A stretch of 64,000 nt of DNA from Roseomonas haemaphysalidis (GCF_017355405.1 NZ_CP061177.1:558001-622000), one strand, 5' to 3'; numbered from the stretch's first letter, positions 8,979-19,059 are shown. Notes: a model not told the origin generated them from the sequence alone. Numbers and translations are program-made.

Positions 8979-9142
8979 GCGCGGCAGGCGCGCCGGAGCG
9001 CCCCGGCGGGGGCCTGAACTGGCGCCGGCAGGTCAGCGCGGCATATTGGCCCGGCGGGGGCAGCACAGCAGGCCAGGAGATAGTCGATCATGCGAAGCGC
9101 GATACGCGATGCGGGCGTTCAAGCCAAGCGAAAGCGCCGCGC

Positions 9143-9784
9143 GTGACGGTGCCGCGCCAGGACGGGCGGCTGTTGCTGCTGGGCGCGGGCGGCCATGGGC
9201 GCGCCGTGCTGGAGTTGATGCGCCACGCGGGCCTGCCCGACCCCGCGGGCGTGCTGGACGACGACCCCGCCTCGCCCGGCCTGCCCGGGGTCCCGCTGCT
9301 GGGCCCGCTGTCGGCGGCGGCCGGATTGCGGCAACAGGGGCTTCTGGCTGCGCATGTCGCCCTCGGCCACAACGCGCGCCGCGCGGAGCTGGGCGGCTGG
9401 CTGCGGCGGCTGGGCTTCGCGCTGCCGGTTCTGCGGCATCCTTCCGCCGTGGTGGCGGGCACCGCGCGCATCGGCGACGGCAGCGTGCTGCTGCCGCGCG
9501 TGGTGGTCGGCGCGGCGGCGACGGTGGGGGTGTCGGTCATCCTGAACACCGGCTGCATCGTGGAGCATGACGCCACCATCGGCGATGCCGCGCATGTGGC
9601 GCCCGGCGCGGTGCTGGGCGGCGGCGTGCGGGTCGGCGCGCGGGCGCTGGTCGGGCTCGGCGCCAGCCTGCGCCCCGGGGTGTGCATCGGCGCGGACGCG
9701 GTGGTGGGCGTGGGCGCCGCGGTGGTGGCGGACGTGGCACCGCAGGCACGGGTGGGCGGCGTGCCGGCGGTGCCGCTGCGCTGA
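9143..9784 (+). CDS. NeuD/PglD-like sugar O- or N-acyltransferase (left-handed beta-helix)
   Basis: A 213-residue protein with a Rossmann-like N-terminal part (LLLLGAGGHGRAVLELM, residues about 8-24, the typical NeuD nucleotide/sugar-binding motif). A hexapeptide-repeat left-handed beta-helix runs from about residue 110 to the end (GTARIGDGSVLLPRVVVG and later repeats). The predicted active-site histidine is in VEHDATIGDAAH. Such enzymes acetylate sialic-type or 4-amino sugars using acetyl-CoA. No ATG is available in this frame; GTG at 9143 or 9149 is the best start, with no clear ribosome site. Its neighbour on the opposite strand is a glycosyltransferase, consistent with glycan modification. 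Confidence 0.82.
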   Translation: MTVPRQDGRLLLLGAGGHGRAVLELMRHAGLPDPAGVLDDDPASPGLPGVPLLGPLSAAAGLRQQGLLAAHVALGHNARRAELGGWLRRLGFALPVLRHPSAVVAGTARIGDGSVLLPRVVVGAAATVGVSVILNTGCIVEHDATIGDAAHVAPGAVLGGGVRVGARALVGLGASLRPGVCIGADAVVGVGAAVVADVAPQARVGGVPAVPLR

Positions 9785-9886
9785 CCGTGTTCCGCTGCGT
9801 GGGATTCGTGCGCGGCGCCACTGCACGCTGTGAATCTGGCCCGGCTTGTGCATAGGTTTGCACACCCGAGTCAGGAATCCATCGCC

Positions 9887-10891
9887 ATGCCTTCCGACAA
9901 TTCTCGTGTCCCAGGCTTCCGAGTTTCCCGCCGCAGCCTGCTGGCTGCCACCGCCGTCGGCGCTTTGCCCATCCGCGCGGCACGCGCGCAGGACAACTGG
10001 CCGTCCCGCACCATCCGCTTCGTCAATCCCGGCCCCGCCGGCGGCGCGGGCGACGTGCTGGCGCGGTTGCTGGGGGACCGGCTGGGCGTGCGCCTCGGCC
10101 AAACCGTCGTGATCGAGGACCGGCCCGGCGCGGGCACCAACATCGGCATGACCAACGTCGCCCGCTCGGCGCCCGACGGCTACACGGTGGGCCTCGGCAA
10201 CATCGCCTCCAACGCGGTCAACAAGTGGCTGTACAAGAGCCTGCCCTTCGACCCGGACAAGGATTTCGCGCCCGTGTCGCTGATGGCGCTGGTGCCCAAC
10301 CTGATGGTCGTCTCACCCACCCTGCCGGCCACCACGGTCGCCGAGTTCATCGCATACGCCAAGAAGAACCCGGGCCGGATCAACTACGGCTCGGTTGGCG
10401 CAGGCTCCTCGCAGCACCTGGCGGGCGCGCAGTTCGGGCTGACCACCGGCATCGAGATGCAGCACATCCCCTATACATCCTCCGGCCAGCTCAACACCGA
10501 CATGCTGGAAGGCCGCGTGCAGGTGTTGTTCCAGTCGGTATCGGCGGTGAGCGAGATGGCCAAGTCCGGCCGCATGCGCCCGCTGGCCATCACCGGCACG
10601 GAGCGCTCGCCCTCCTTTCCCGAAGTGCCGACGCTGCAGCAGGCGGGCGTCGACATCACCTCCACCGGCTGGTTCGGCATGGTAACGCCGGCGGGCGTGC
10701 CGGAGCCGATCCTGGCGCGGCTCAACAAGGAAGTGGTGGCCTGCCTGGAGGAGCCGACGCTGCGCGCCCGCTACATCGAGCTGGGCGCCATCCCCAGGCC
10801 TTCCACGCGCGAGGCCTTCGCGGCGCACATGGCCAGCGAGACGGCACGCTGGCGGGACGTGGTGCGGGCCACCGGGGCCTCGGTCGACTGA
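9887..10891 (+). CDS. Bug-family (TctC) tripartite tricarboxylate-type receptor, orphan (1 of 5)
   Basis: A 334-residue periplasmic receptor. The signal peptide has a Tat-like SRRSLLAAT core and an ARAQ cleavage site near residue 35. Mature-protein family marks are TIRFVNPGPAGGAGDVLARLL, VIEDRPGAGTNIG, VARSAPDGYT, and LPFDPDKDFAPVSL. Bug proteins bind carboxylates or other small anionic solutes and normally feed a TctAB permease; none is encoded here. The ATG at 9887 has AGGA 10 bases upstream and is preferred over an in-frame upstream start at 9830. It stands alone and ends before a GC-rich hairpin shared with the convergent monooxygenase. Confidence 0.93.
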   Translation: MPSDNSRVPGFRVSRRSLLAATAVGALPIRAARAQDNWPSRTIRFVNPGPAGGAGDVLARLLGDRLGVRLGQTVVIEDRPGAGTNIGMTNVARSAPDGYTVGLGNIASNAVNKWLYKSLPFDPDKDFAPVSLMALVPNLMVVSPTLPATTVAEFIAYAKKNPGRINYGSVGAGSSQHLAGAQFGLTTGIEMQHIPYTSSGQLNTDMLEGRVQVLFQSVSAVSEMAKSGRMRPLAITGTERSPSFPEVPTLQQAGVDITSTGWFGMVTPAGVPEPILARLNKEVVACLEEPTLRARYIELGAIPRPSTREAFAAHMASETARWRDVVRATGASVD

Positions 10892-10897
10892 CGCCGC

Positions 10898-10922
10898 GGG
10901 CAGGGGGCGGCGCCCCCTGCCC
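10898..10922. terminator. GC-rich bidirectional hairpin between convergent genes
   Basis: A perfect 11-bp inverted repeat GGGCAGGGGGC / GCCCCCTGCCC with a 3-base loop. It fills the gap between the Bug receptor and the end of the leftward monooxygenase operon. There is no T-tract. Confidence 0.65.
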
Positions 10923-10937
10923 CTTCCGCCGGGACCG

Positions 10938-12185
10938 CTACGCCACCGCGTCCAGCGCCCGCAGCGACGCGATCATCGAGGTCCGCATCAGGTATTCCTT
11001 GTGCTTCGCCGGATCCTCCGCCGTCGCGCGCAGGTCCTCCAGCGAGGCGCGGCGCACCTCCGGGTCGCGCTGGTTCAGCGTCGCGCGGTTGCGCAGCGCC
11101 TGCTGCTGCACCACGTCGCGCGCCACCTTCTGCCGCTGCCGCTCGTAGCGGCCAAGCAGCGCGGGGTCGGCGCCCTGCCACACGGCGGTCAGCTTCTCGG
11201 CCAGGTTGAAGGCATCGTGGATGCCGCCGTTCATGCCCATGCCGCCAAGCGGGTTGTTGACATGCGCGGCATCGCCCGCGAGCAGCAGGCGGCCGTTGGT
11301 GTAGCGCTCGGCCACCCGCTCATGCACGCGGTAGGCGGTGCGGTGCCGGATCTCGTAGTCGCCCGCCTTGGGCAGCACCTGCTGCATGCGCTCCTGGATG
11401 CGGGCGTCGGACAGCATGACCTCTTCCGGCTCGTTCGGGTCGGTCGGCAGCAGCAGGCGCCACAGGCTGACCGTGCGCAGCAGCACGAACCATTCGTCCG
11501 GATCCGAGATATAGGCGATGTTGGTGAGGTCCGGCATCGCCTCCTGGTACTGGAAGGTGGTGGAGCAGGTCAGGTACAGCTCCGGGATCGTCTGTCCCTC
11601 GAAGCCGATGCCGGCGGCCTTGCGCACCGCGCTGCGCGCGCCGTCCGCACCGATCAGCCAGGAGCCGGACAGTTGCTCCCGCGTGCCGCCGGCGCGCTCG
11701 ATGGTCAGCGTCACGCCGTCCGCCGTCTGCGTCGCGTCCACCGCGCGGGCGTCGTAGATGAAGCGCACGTCGGGGTTGTTGGCCAGCCGGTCGCGCAGCA
11801 GGCGCGTCAGGCGCCATTGCTCGCATTGCAGGCGGTAGGGATGGTTGGTTTCCCCCGACAACCGCCCGAGGTCGAAGGTGGCGACGGGGCCGAGCTTGCG
11901 GTCGCGGAACTGCCATTGCGGGCAGATCAGCCCCTGGTCCACCAGGATGGAGGACAGGCCGAAGCGGTCCAGCATGTCCAGCGTCGGCGGATGGAAGGTG
12001 GAGGCGCGCAGCCCGTCCGGCAGGTCACGTTCCGCTTCCACGATCGTGACGGGAATGCCGGCATCGGCCAGCGCGGCGGCGGCGACCAGCCCGACCGGGC
12101 CGGCGCCCGCCACCAGCACGGGTGCGCGCGGCGCGGCGGATTGCGACAGGGCGGGGGAAGCCAGATCATGCGACACGGGATTCAA
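10938..12185 (-). CDS. FAD-dependent aromatic-ring-hydroxylase-type monooxygenase
   Basis: A 415-residue class A flavoprotein monooxygenase (PheA/TfdB, pfam01494 type). It has the FAD Rossmann motif VLVAGAGPVGLVAAAALADAG (residues about 23-43), the internal DG motif IGADGARSAVRKAAG (about 175), and the FAD-ribityl motif GRLLLAGDAAHVNNPLGGMG (about 300). Such enzymes hydroxylate aromatic or related substrates with NAD(P)H and O2. It is the last gene of the leftward liv-type operon, 28 bases after an SDR gene. It probably performs an oxidative step on the imported solute. Substrate not deducible. Confidence 0.9.
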   Translation of the reverse strand: MNPVSHDLASPALSQSAAPRAPVLVAGAGPVGLVAAAALADAGIPVTIVEAERDLPDGLRASTFHPPTLDMLDRFGLSSILVDQGLICPQWQFRDRKLGPVATFDLGRLSGETNHPYRLQCEQWRLTRLLRDRLANNPDVRFIYDARAVDATQTADGVTLTIERAGGTREQLSGSWLIGADGARSAVRKAAGIGFEGQTIPELYLTCSTTFQYQEAMPDLTNIAYISDPDEWFVLLRTVSLWRLLLPTDPNEPEEVMLSDARIQERMQQVLPKAGDYEIRHRTAYRVHERVAERYTNGRLLLAGDAAHVNNPLGGMGMNGGIHDAFNLAEKLTAVWQGADPALLGRYERQRQKVARDVVQQQALRNRATLNQRDPEVRRASLEDLRATAEDPAKHKEYLMRTSMIASLRALDAVA

Positions 12186-12213
12186 CCTTTTTCATTCGTT
12201 GTTCGGCGGCGCC

Positions 12214-12933
12214 TCAGCCGGTGAAGGCCTCGCCGCCGGAAGGGCTGAGCAGCTGCCCCGTCAGCGCGGCGGCGGCGGGCGAGGCGAGATAGGCGATGCT
12301 GCAGGCGACGTCCTCGGCCGTCGCCAGCCGGCGCAGCGGGATGACGGCTTCCCGCTGCGTGAAGAAGCTGTCGTTTCCGCCGGCGCTGTGCGCCGTCATC
12401 GGCGTGCGGACCAGGCCGGGGGCGACGGAATTGACGCGGATGCCCTGCGGGCCGAGCTCCACCGCCAGGGCCCGCGCCATGCCGACCAGCGCGCCCTTGG
12501 CCGCCGTGTAGTGCGGCATGTTGGGCGAGCCGCGCAACGCGAAGAGCGAGGACACGATGACCACCGCGGCGCCGCCCGCCATGGCCGGCAGCAGCGCCTG
12601 GATCAGAAAGAAATGCCCCTTGGCATGCACGCCGAGCATGGCGTCCCACGCCGCCTCATCCACCGCCGCGAAAGGCAGGCCATGGCCGGAGATGCCGGCG
12701 CAACAGACCAGGACGTCGAGCCTGGAAACCCCCGCCGCCAGGGCGCGGATGGCCGCCAGGTCCAGAAGGTCCAGCGGCAGGGCTTCCGCTTGCAACTCCC
12801 TGGCCACTTCGGCCAGGGCGCCCGCGTCACGGTCGCACAGCAGCAGAGCGTGGCCGGACGCGGCCAGCGCCCGCGCCGTGGCGCGGCCGATGCCGGAGGC
12901 GGCGCCGGTGACAAGTGCGACGGGCCTTGTCAC
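12214..12933 (-). CDS. SDR family oxidoreductase
   Basis: A 239-residue classical short-chain dehydrogenase. It has cofactor motif TGAASGIG (residues 10-17) and a catalytic tyrosine-lysine pair in YTAAKG near residue 145. CCAGIS stands where NNAG is usual, an unusual substitution of both asparagines. The C-terminal LTGQLLSPSGGEAF is normal for the family. It is cytoplasmic and NAD(P)-dependent. Its ATG overlaps the stop of the preceding SDR gene (ATGA), so the two are translated together. Operon position suggests oxidation or reduction of an alcohol/ketone intermediate. Confidence 0.9.
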   Translation of the reverse strand: MTRPVALVTGAASGIGRATARALAASGHALLLCDRDAGALAEVARELQAEALPLDLLDLAAIRALAAGVSRLDVLVCCAGISGHGLPFAAVDEAAWDAMLGVHAKGHFFLIQALLPAMAGGAAVVIVSSLFALRGSPNMPHYTAAKGALVGMARALAVELGPQGIRVNSVAPGLVRTPMTAHSAGGNDSFFTQREAVIPLRRLATAEDVACSIAYLASPAAAALTGQLLSPSGGEAFTG

Positions 12934-13733
12934 GGTGCGAAGCGGCCACCGTTGACGTAGATCACTTGCCCGGTGAGGTATTGCGATGCGGGCCCGCTGA
13001 GAAACAGCATCGGCCCCGCCACGTCCTCCGGCTGCGCGATGCGGCGCAGCGGGATGGAGGACAGCACCCGCTCGGCATGCGCGTCGCCGAACTGGCGCAT
13101 AAACGCACCGGGCTCGCCTTCCGTGCCGCCATGGCCGAGGCCACCGGACAGAAAGGCGGTTTCCACCGCGCCGGGCGCCACGGCATTGGCGCGCAGCGAG
13201 GGCGCGCCTTCCTTGGCCACCACCTTCATCAGCGACACCAGCCCGCCCTTGGAGGCGCTGTAGGCGGAGAAGCCCGGTTCCACGAAGGCATGCAGCCCGG
13301 ACGCGACGTAAACCGCGGATGCGGCAGGCGAGCGCTTCAGATGCGGCATGGCCGCCCGGGTGGCGGTGAAGGCGGAGATCAGGTTGATCTCGATCACCCG
13401 CCGGATGTCCTCCATGGTCATCTCGGCCAGCGGGCGGATGGCCACGTTCATGCCGGTGAGAAAGGCCAGCACGTCGATGCCGCCCCAGGCTTCCGCCACG
13501 CCGTCGATCGCGCGCGTCAGCGCCCGGTCGTCCGTCGCGTCCACGGGCACGGCCTCGATGCCCGCTTCCGGCGGCCGCTCGGCCATGGAAGCCGGCAGGT
13601 CCAGCACGGCGACGCGCGCATCGGCCGCCAGCAGGCCGCTCACATAGCTCCGCCCGATGCCACCGCAGCCGCCCAGCACCAGGCAGCGCGCGCCGGGCAG
13701 CGGGCCGAGGCGGGTGAGGTCCATGCCGCTCAT
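12930..13733 (-). CDS. SDR family oxidoreductase
   Basis: A 267-residue short-chain dehydrogenase. The cofactor motif is LGGCGGIG near residue 20 (TGxxxGIG relaxed). It has FLTGMN in place of NNAG and a catalytic pair in YSASKG near residue 160. The C-terminal YLTGQVIYVNGGRFAP is well conserved. The ATG at 13733 overlaps the TGA of the preceding binding-protein gene, and its own stop overlaps the next SDR start. Upstream in-frame codons overlap the binding-protein gene and are not conserved. Two adjacent SDRs suggest two redox steps on the transported compound. Confidence 0.9.
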   Translation of the reverse strand: MSGMDLTRLGPLPGARCLVLGGCGGIGRSYVSGLLAADARVAVLDLPASMAERPPEAGIEAVPVDATDDRALTRAIDGVAEAWGGIDVLAFLTGMNVAIRPLAEMTMEDIRRVIEINLISAFTATRAAMPHLKRSPAASAVYVASGLHAFVEPGFSAYSASKGGLVSLMKVVAKEGAPSLRANAVAPGAVETAFLSGGLGHGGTEGEPGAFMRQFGDAHAERVLSSIPLRRIAQPEDVAGPMLFLSGPASQYLTGQVIYVNGGRFAP

Positions 13734-14926
13734 CCCTCGTACAGCGATTCGACCAGGGCGAGCTTGCCGCCGCGCACTTCGATCACATGCGCCGGCAGAC
13801 GCGCGGCGCCGTCCGGGAAGAACCAGGTGCGGCCGAGCACGCCCTCGAAGTTCCACGATTCCATACTGAGCATCTGGTCACGGATGGCGATGCGTTCCGC
13901 GGCACGCTTGCCGGGCTCGCCCGTCACCTTGGCGCGGCGCATCGCCTCGGCGTAGATGTGCACGATGTCGAAGGCGGCGGCATCGGTGTGGTGCGGGCTG
14001 TTGCGGGTCATGCCGGCCGCCTTGGTGCCCTCCGCGAAGCGGGCGGTGAAGCGGCGGGTAAGGTCGTTCAGGTCGCTGTAGAAGAAGCTCGGGTAGAGCG
14101 TGCCCTCGCCATCCGCGCCGACCTTTTCCGGCAGCGTCGGGTCGGACATCACGCCGCTGCCGATCATGCGGCCCTTGTGGCCCTGGCGGCGCATTTCCTT
14201 GAGCACCTTGACCGCCGGCTCGATGGTGCCGCCCAGCGCCACCACGTCGGTCGGGTTGCGCACCAGCTCGGCGATCTGGGAGGAGATGTCGAAGGCCTGG
14301 ATCGGGTAGCCGACGGTCTTGACCAGCGGCACGCCGGCCTCGCGCAGCGCCGCGGGAATGACGTTCTCGCCCAGGGTCTTGGAGATGAACTCGTCCGTCG
14401 CATAGGCGATGGCGGCATTGGAGACGGGCATCCCCTTGTTCTTCATCACCTTCAGCAGCCGGCGGAACTGCGTCATCTCGTCCGACGTGTTGCGGAAGGC
14501 GAACTTCATGTTGTCCGTGATGCCCGGCGCGGTGGCCGAGTTGGAGCACTGCACGATGCCCAGCCGCTCGCCCGCCGGAAACGCCACGCGGCATTCGCCG
14601 GAGGATGCGGGGCCGAGGATGCAGAGAGCCCCCTCGTCTTCCGCGAAGCGCCGCGCCGCCACCTGCGCCTGGCGCGGGTCGCCCGCCGTGTCGAAGCTCG
14701 CGATGCGCAGCTTCTTGCCGTTGACGCCACCGGCCCCGTTGATGTCCGCCAGTGCCATCTCGACGGGAATGCGGTTGGTCACCAGCAGGGATTGCAGCGG
14801 GCCGGTGGTGACGGCGGAATGGCCGATCACCAGCTCGTTGGCCTGCGCCGCCGCCGGGGTGCCCAGCGCCGGCATGGCCAGCGCGGCGGCGGTGGCCGCC
14901 ATCAGATCGCGTCGCTTGATCGCCAT
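13730..14926 (-). CDS. Branched-chain-amino-acid-type ABC transporter substrate-binding protein
   Basis: A 398-residue periplasmic binding protein of the Peripla_BP_6 (LivJ-like) family. The signal peptide has a twin-arginine-like KRRDLMAAT and cleavage near AAAQA (residue about 28). It has VIGHSAVTTGPLQ at the mature N-terminus, DINGAGGVNGKKL near residue 60, and GPASSGECRVAFPAGE near 105. Such proteins serve ABC systems for amino acids, but in catabolic operons they often carry aromatic acids, amides or urea. It lies 24 bases after livF and is part of the complete ABC system encoded here. Confidence 0.92.
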   Translation of the reverse strand: MAIKRRDLMAATAAALAMPALGTPAAAQANELVIGHSAVTTGPLQSLLVTNRIPVEMALADINGAGGVNGKKLRIASFDTAGDPRQAQVAARRFAEDEGALCILGPASSGECRVAFPAGERLGIVQCSNSATAPGITDNMKFAFRNTSDEMTQFRRLLKVMKNKGMPVSNAAIAYATDEFISKTLGENVIPAALREAGVPLVKTVGYPIQAFDISSQIAELVRNPTDVVALGGTIEPAVKVLKEMRRQGHKGRMIGSGVMSDPTLPEKVGADGEGTLYPSFFYSDLNDLTRRFTARFAEGTKAAGMTRNSPHHTDAAAFDIVHIYAEAMRRAKVTGEPGKRAAERIAIRDQMLSMESWNFEGVLGRTWFFPDGAARLPAHVIEVRGGKLALVESLYEG

Positions 14927-14950
14927 GACCCTGATCCTTGCCTGAATGTG

Positions 14951-15650
<700 letters not shown>

Positions 15651-15661
<11 letters not shown>

Positions 15662-16421
15662 CGGCGGCGGCCCCCGTGCCCAGATAGGCTTCCAGCACCT
15701 GCGGGTCGCGCTGCACCTCCTCGGGCCGCCCCTCGGCGATCTTCTGGCCGAAGTTGAGGACGACAACGCGTTCGCAAAGGCGGCGAACGAACCCCATGTC
15801 GTGCTCCACCACCAGCAGGGCGGTGCCGTTCGCGGTCATCTTCTCGATATGCGCCACCAGCTCCTCCCGCTCGGTCGGGTTCAGGCCGGCGGCGGGCTCG
15901 TCCAGCATCAGCAGCCGGGCGCCGGCGACGGCGGCGCGCACCAGCTCCAGCCGCTTCTGCACGCCATAGGGCAGGTTGTAGACCAGGGCGGCGGCGTAGC
16001 GCGCGAGGCCCGCGGCCTCCAGCGCCGCCAGCGCGTCCGCCCGCCAGCGGTTGCGCGGCATCAGGCCCAGTGGCGCGATCTGGTCGTACCAGCGGCGGGC
16101 ACGCAGGTGCTGGCCGAGCATGATGTTCTCGACCGCCGAAAGGTGGGGCATCAGGCGGATGTTCTGGAAGGAGCGCGCCATCCCGTGCCGCGCGCGCTGC
16201 CAGTCCGGCAGGCGGGTGATGTCCGCGCCGTCCATGACGATGCGGCCCGAGGTGACGGGATAAACGCCAGTGATCAGGTTGAAGATCGTGGTCTTGCCCG
16301 CGCCGTTGGGGCCGATCAACCCGATGCGCGCCCCGGGGGCCACGGACAGGGAGAAGTCCTGGATCACCTTGAGGCCGCCGAAGGCCTTGTGGACGCCATC
16401 CATGCTGAGCAGGTCGGCCAT
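15651..16421 (-). CDS. livG: Branched-chain-type ABC transporter ATPase, LivG-like
   Basis: A 256-residue ABC ATPase. Walker A is GPNGAGKTT (about residue 38), Walker B is LLMLDEPAAGL, and the switch histidine is in VVEHDMGFV. The C-terminal extension ends VLEAYLG, as in LivG. The ABC signature reads LPYGVQKRLEL rather than LSYG(E)Q; the serine that contacts ATP is proline here, a deviation worth noting. ATG and the preceding livM TGA share one base (TGATG). It works with LivF to drive uptake. Confidence 0.94.
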
Positions 16422-17257
16422 CACGAGGCTGCCTTGCGGCCGAACAGCCGCGCCAAGCCATGCCGCGTCACCACGCCTTCCGGCCGCAGCGCCATGACGG
16501 CGATGATCAGCACCGCGAAGATGACGAAGCGCCACTGCTCGCTGCCGCGCAGCGCCTCCGGCAGGATGGAGAAGATGGCGGCGCCGACCAACGGCCCGAA
16601 GGCGGTCTGCGTGCCGCCGATCAGCACATACAGCAGCGTGTAGGTGCTGAGCATCAGGTTGAAGTTGGCGACCTCGATGTAGTTGTAGTGGTGGCCGTAG
16701 AGCGCGCCCGCCAGCCCGGCGAAGCCGGCGCCGATGGTGAAGGCCATGACCTTTACCCGGCGCACGTTGATGCCGAACAGCGCCGTCGCCTGCTCGTCGT
16801 CGTGGATGGAGCGCATCGCCAGCCCGAAGCGGGTGGACAGGATGTAGACCACCAGCAGCACGCCGAGCGCCGCGAGGGCAGCGATCACCGGCATGTCGAT
16901 AAAGGACGTGACCGGGAAGCCGGCGGCGCCGCCCACGGCTTCCATGTTGATCAGCGCGCCGGCGACGATCTCGCCGAAGGCCAGTGTCGCCAGCACCATG
17001 TAGACGCCCTTGGTGCGCAGGATCGGGAAGGCCACCAGGCAACCCATGACGGTGCTGGCCAGCGTGCCCGCCAGCAGGCAGACCGGCAGCGGCAGCGCGT
17101 ACTGCACGTCCAGATAGGCGGAAACATAGGCGCCGATCGCCATGAAGCCGGCGGCGCCGAGGTTCAGCATGCCGGCGGCGGCCGGCAGGAACACCGCATA
17201 GGCCAGCAGGAGGTTGATGGAAAAGACGGCGAGGATACCGGCGACGTAGCCGCTCAT
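16421..17257 (-). CDS. livM: Branched-chain-type ABC transporter permease, LivM-like
   Basis: A 278-residue inner-membrane permease with about eight hydrophobic segments. Family marks are YAVFLPAAAGMLNLGAAGFMAIGAY near the N-terminus, the cytoplasmic EAA-like loop ending GLAMRSIHDDEQATALFGIN (about 150-170), and LIGGTQTAFGPLVGAA (about 225). It pairs with LivH to form the channel. It starts three bases after the livH stop, and its stop shares a base with the livG start. It is slightly shorter than E. coli LivM, as is usual in catabolic operons. Confidence 0.93.
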   Translation of the reverse strand: MSGYVAGILAVFSINLLLAYAVFLPAAAGMLNLGAAGFMAIGAYVSAYLDVQYALPLPVCLLAGTLASTVMGCLVAFPILRTKGVYMVLATLAFGEIVAGALINMEAVGGAAGFPVTSFIDMPVIAALAALGVLLVVYILSTRFGLAMRSIHDDEQATALFGINVRRVKVMAFTIGAGFAGLAGALYGHHYNYIEVANFNLMLSTYTLLYVLIGGTQTAFGPLVGAAIFSILPEALRGSEQWRFVIFAVLIIAVMALRPEGVVTRHGLARLFGRKAAS

Positions 17258-17260
17258 GGC

Positions 17261-18157
17261 TCAGAACTTCCCCTTGCCGACGGAGGGGCGGCCGAACAGC
17301 CCCTGCGGGCGGATCAGGATCAAGAGGAACAGCGCGCCCCAGACCGCCAGCTTGATGACCTTGGCGCCGAAGAAGAAGATGGTCAGCACCTCCAGCAGTC
17401 CCAGCAAGAGCCCGCCGGCGATGGCGCCCCAAACGTTGCCGAGCCCGCCGACGACCATCGCCGCCATGGCGAAGGAAGAGATCTCGTCGCCCATGATGGG
17501 CGAGACCTGCTGGTAGTTCAGCGCGAACAGCACGCCGGCCAGCGCCGACAGCAGCCCCGCCACCACGAAGACCGCCGGGATCAGCTTGGGCAGGTCGATG
17601 CCCAGCAGCTGCGCCGTGTCCGGGCTTTCCGCCACGGCGCGCAGCTGGCGACCGAGCGCGCTGGAGCGCAGCAGCACCGTCAGCCCGAACACCAGGGCGA
17701 GGGCCAGCGCCAGGGATACGACCTGCGGGATGCTGATCAGCAATCCGCCCAGCCGCATGCTGGTGTCCTGCCAGGGCGAGGGGAAGCTGTGCAGCTCCGC
17801 CCCCCACTGGATCTGCACCAGCCCCTGGAACAGGATCAGGAAGCCGATGGAGCTGACAAGAGGAATCGCATGCTCGGTGGCATCGCCGAAGCGGGTGCGC
17901 ATGTAGCGGTAGGTGAAGCGCTCCACCAGCAGCGAGGCGGCGATGCCGGCCACCAACGCGATCGGCACCGCCGCCCACCAGGGCAGGCCATAGGGGACCA
18001 TCAGCGCCCAGCTCAGCATGCCGCCCAGCATGAAGAGGCCGGGGATGGAGAAGTTCAGGAAGTTCAGCATGCCGATGACGAAGGTGAAGCTGACCGCGAC
18101 CAGCGCGTAGAGCCCGCCCAGCATCAGCCCGTTGATGACCTGCTGCAGCAGAATCAT
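17261..18157 (-). CDS. livH: Branched-chain-type ABC transporter permease, LivH-like
   Basis: A 298-residue inner-membrane permease. It starts MILLQQVINGLMLGGLYALV, the standard LivH N-terminus, and has ALGRQLRAVAESPDTAQLLGID (EAA-like loop, about 175-196) and VVGGLGNVWGAIAGGLLLGL (about 235). The ATG at 18157 overlaps the stop of the deacetylase gene (ATGA), so transporter synthesis is coupled to it. With LivM it forms the membrane channel. Confidence 0.94.
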   Translation of the reverse strand: MILLQQVINGLMLGGLYALVAVSFTFVIGMLNFLNFSIPGLFMLGGMLSWALMVPYGLPWWAAVPIALVAGIAASLLVERFTYRYMRTRFGDATEHAIPLVSSIGFLILFQGLVQIQWGAELHSFPSPWQDTSMRLGGLLISIPQVVSLALALALVFGLTVLLRSSALGRQLRAVAESPDTAQLLGIDLPKLIPAVFVVAGLLSALAGVLFALNYQQVSPIMGDEISSFAMAAMVVGGLGNVWGAIAGGLLLGLLEVLTIFFFGAKVIKLAVWGALFLLILIRPQGLFGRPSVGKGKF

Positions 18158-19059
18158 GCGATGTGGTCCTGGTGGTTGGCCAGGTACCAGTCCGCGATCT
18201 CCTCGCGCGTCGCCCACCAGACGCCCTCGAAGCCCTTGGCATAGTCGATGAAGTCGCGCAGCGCGCGAATACGGAAGGGCTGGCCGATGACATGCGGGTG
18301 CAGGCCGATGTTCATCAGCCGGCCGCTGGACTCGCCCTCGCGGTACAGCTCGTCGAACTGTTCACGGAACACCCGGAAGGCGCCGTCGGCATCCTTGCCC
18401 TGGCGCAGGAAGACCGTGAAGTCGTTGACCTCAGAAGTATAGGGGATCGAAACCAGCGGCCAGCCGCATTCGGTGCGGATCAGGTAGGGCTGGTCGTCGT
18501 TCAGCAGGTCGGTTAGGAAGGACAGCCCCTCCTCCGCCAGGATGTCGGCGGTGTTGGGCGTGCTGCGCAGCGAGGAGGAGAGCCAGCCGCGCGCCTTGCG
18601 GCCCACCACCTCCTCGTACACGCGCAGCGTGTCGCGGATCACCTGCCGCTCGGCCGCGATGTCGAACTGGTAGTTGGACAGCAGGTCGGTCTGCACATAG
18701 TTGTGCGCCACAAGCTCCCAGCCGCGGTCCACCGCGTGCCGCACCACCTCGCGCCGCTCCAGGCCCATCTTGGCGTTCATGGTGCAGGAGGTCGGCACGC
18801 CCGCGCGCTCGAAGGCCTCGAACATCCGCCACACGCCGACGCGGTGGCCGTATTCCCGCCACGTCCAGTTCGGGTTGTCGTAGACGTTGCCGGGCAGCGT
18901 GTCGGTGATGATGGAGGGGCCGCCCGGGTAGAAGGGCTTCTCCGTGTCCTTGGTGGGGTCCCAGTATTCCAGGTTGGTGGTCAGCATCAGCGCGATGCGT
19001 GCCCCACCCGGCCAGCGGAGCGGCTTGCGGCTCGGCATCGGCACGAAATCGTACTGCAC
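18154..19059 (-). CDS. Polysaccharide deacetylase family protein (NodB fold, PuuE-like subgroup)
   Basis: A 301-residue carbohydrate-esterase-4/NodB-fold hydrolase of the cytoplasmic subgroup that includes the urate-pathway allantoinase PuuE. It has LMLTTNLEYWDP near residue 22, the central VAHNYVQTDLLS, and the histidine pair in NIGLHPHVIGQPFR near the C-terminus. The canonical first Asp of the metal site (TFDD) is replaced by TTNLEY, as in some PuuE-like proteins. It probably hydrolyses a C-N bond in a small molecule, not a polysaccharide; this is inference. The GTG at 19059 is chosen because AGGAGG lies 8 bases upstream (19073-19068). It is the first gene of the nine-gene operon. Confidence 0.82.
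   Translation of the reverse strand: MQYDFVPMPSRKPLRWPGGARIALMLTTNLEYWDPTKDTEKPFYPGGPSIITDTLPGNVYDNPNWTWREYGHRVGVWRMFEAFERAGVPTSCTMNAKMGLERREVVRHAVDRGWELVAHNYVQTDLLSNYQFDIAAERQVIRDTLRVYEEVVGRKARGWLSSSLRSTPNTADILAEEGLSFLTDLLNDDQPYLIRTECGWPLVSIPYTSEVNDFTVFLRQGKDADGAFRVFREQFDELYREGESSGRLMNIGLHPHVIGQPFRIRALRDFIDYAKGFEGVWWATREEIADWYLANHQDHIA

Noticed and set aside
16460..18244. Long rightward open frame opposite livM and livH
   Set aside because: It is a His/Gln/Arg-rich shadow of two clear permease genes.
18154..19059. Allantoinase PuuE
   Set aside because: The fold matches the subgroup, but there are no urate or allantoin genes nearby, and the first metal-site motif differs. I kept the general family name.
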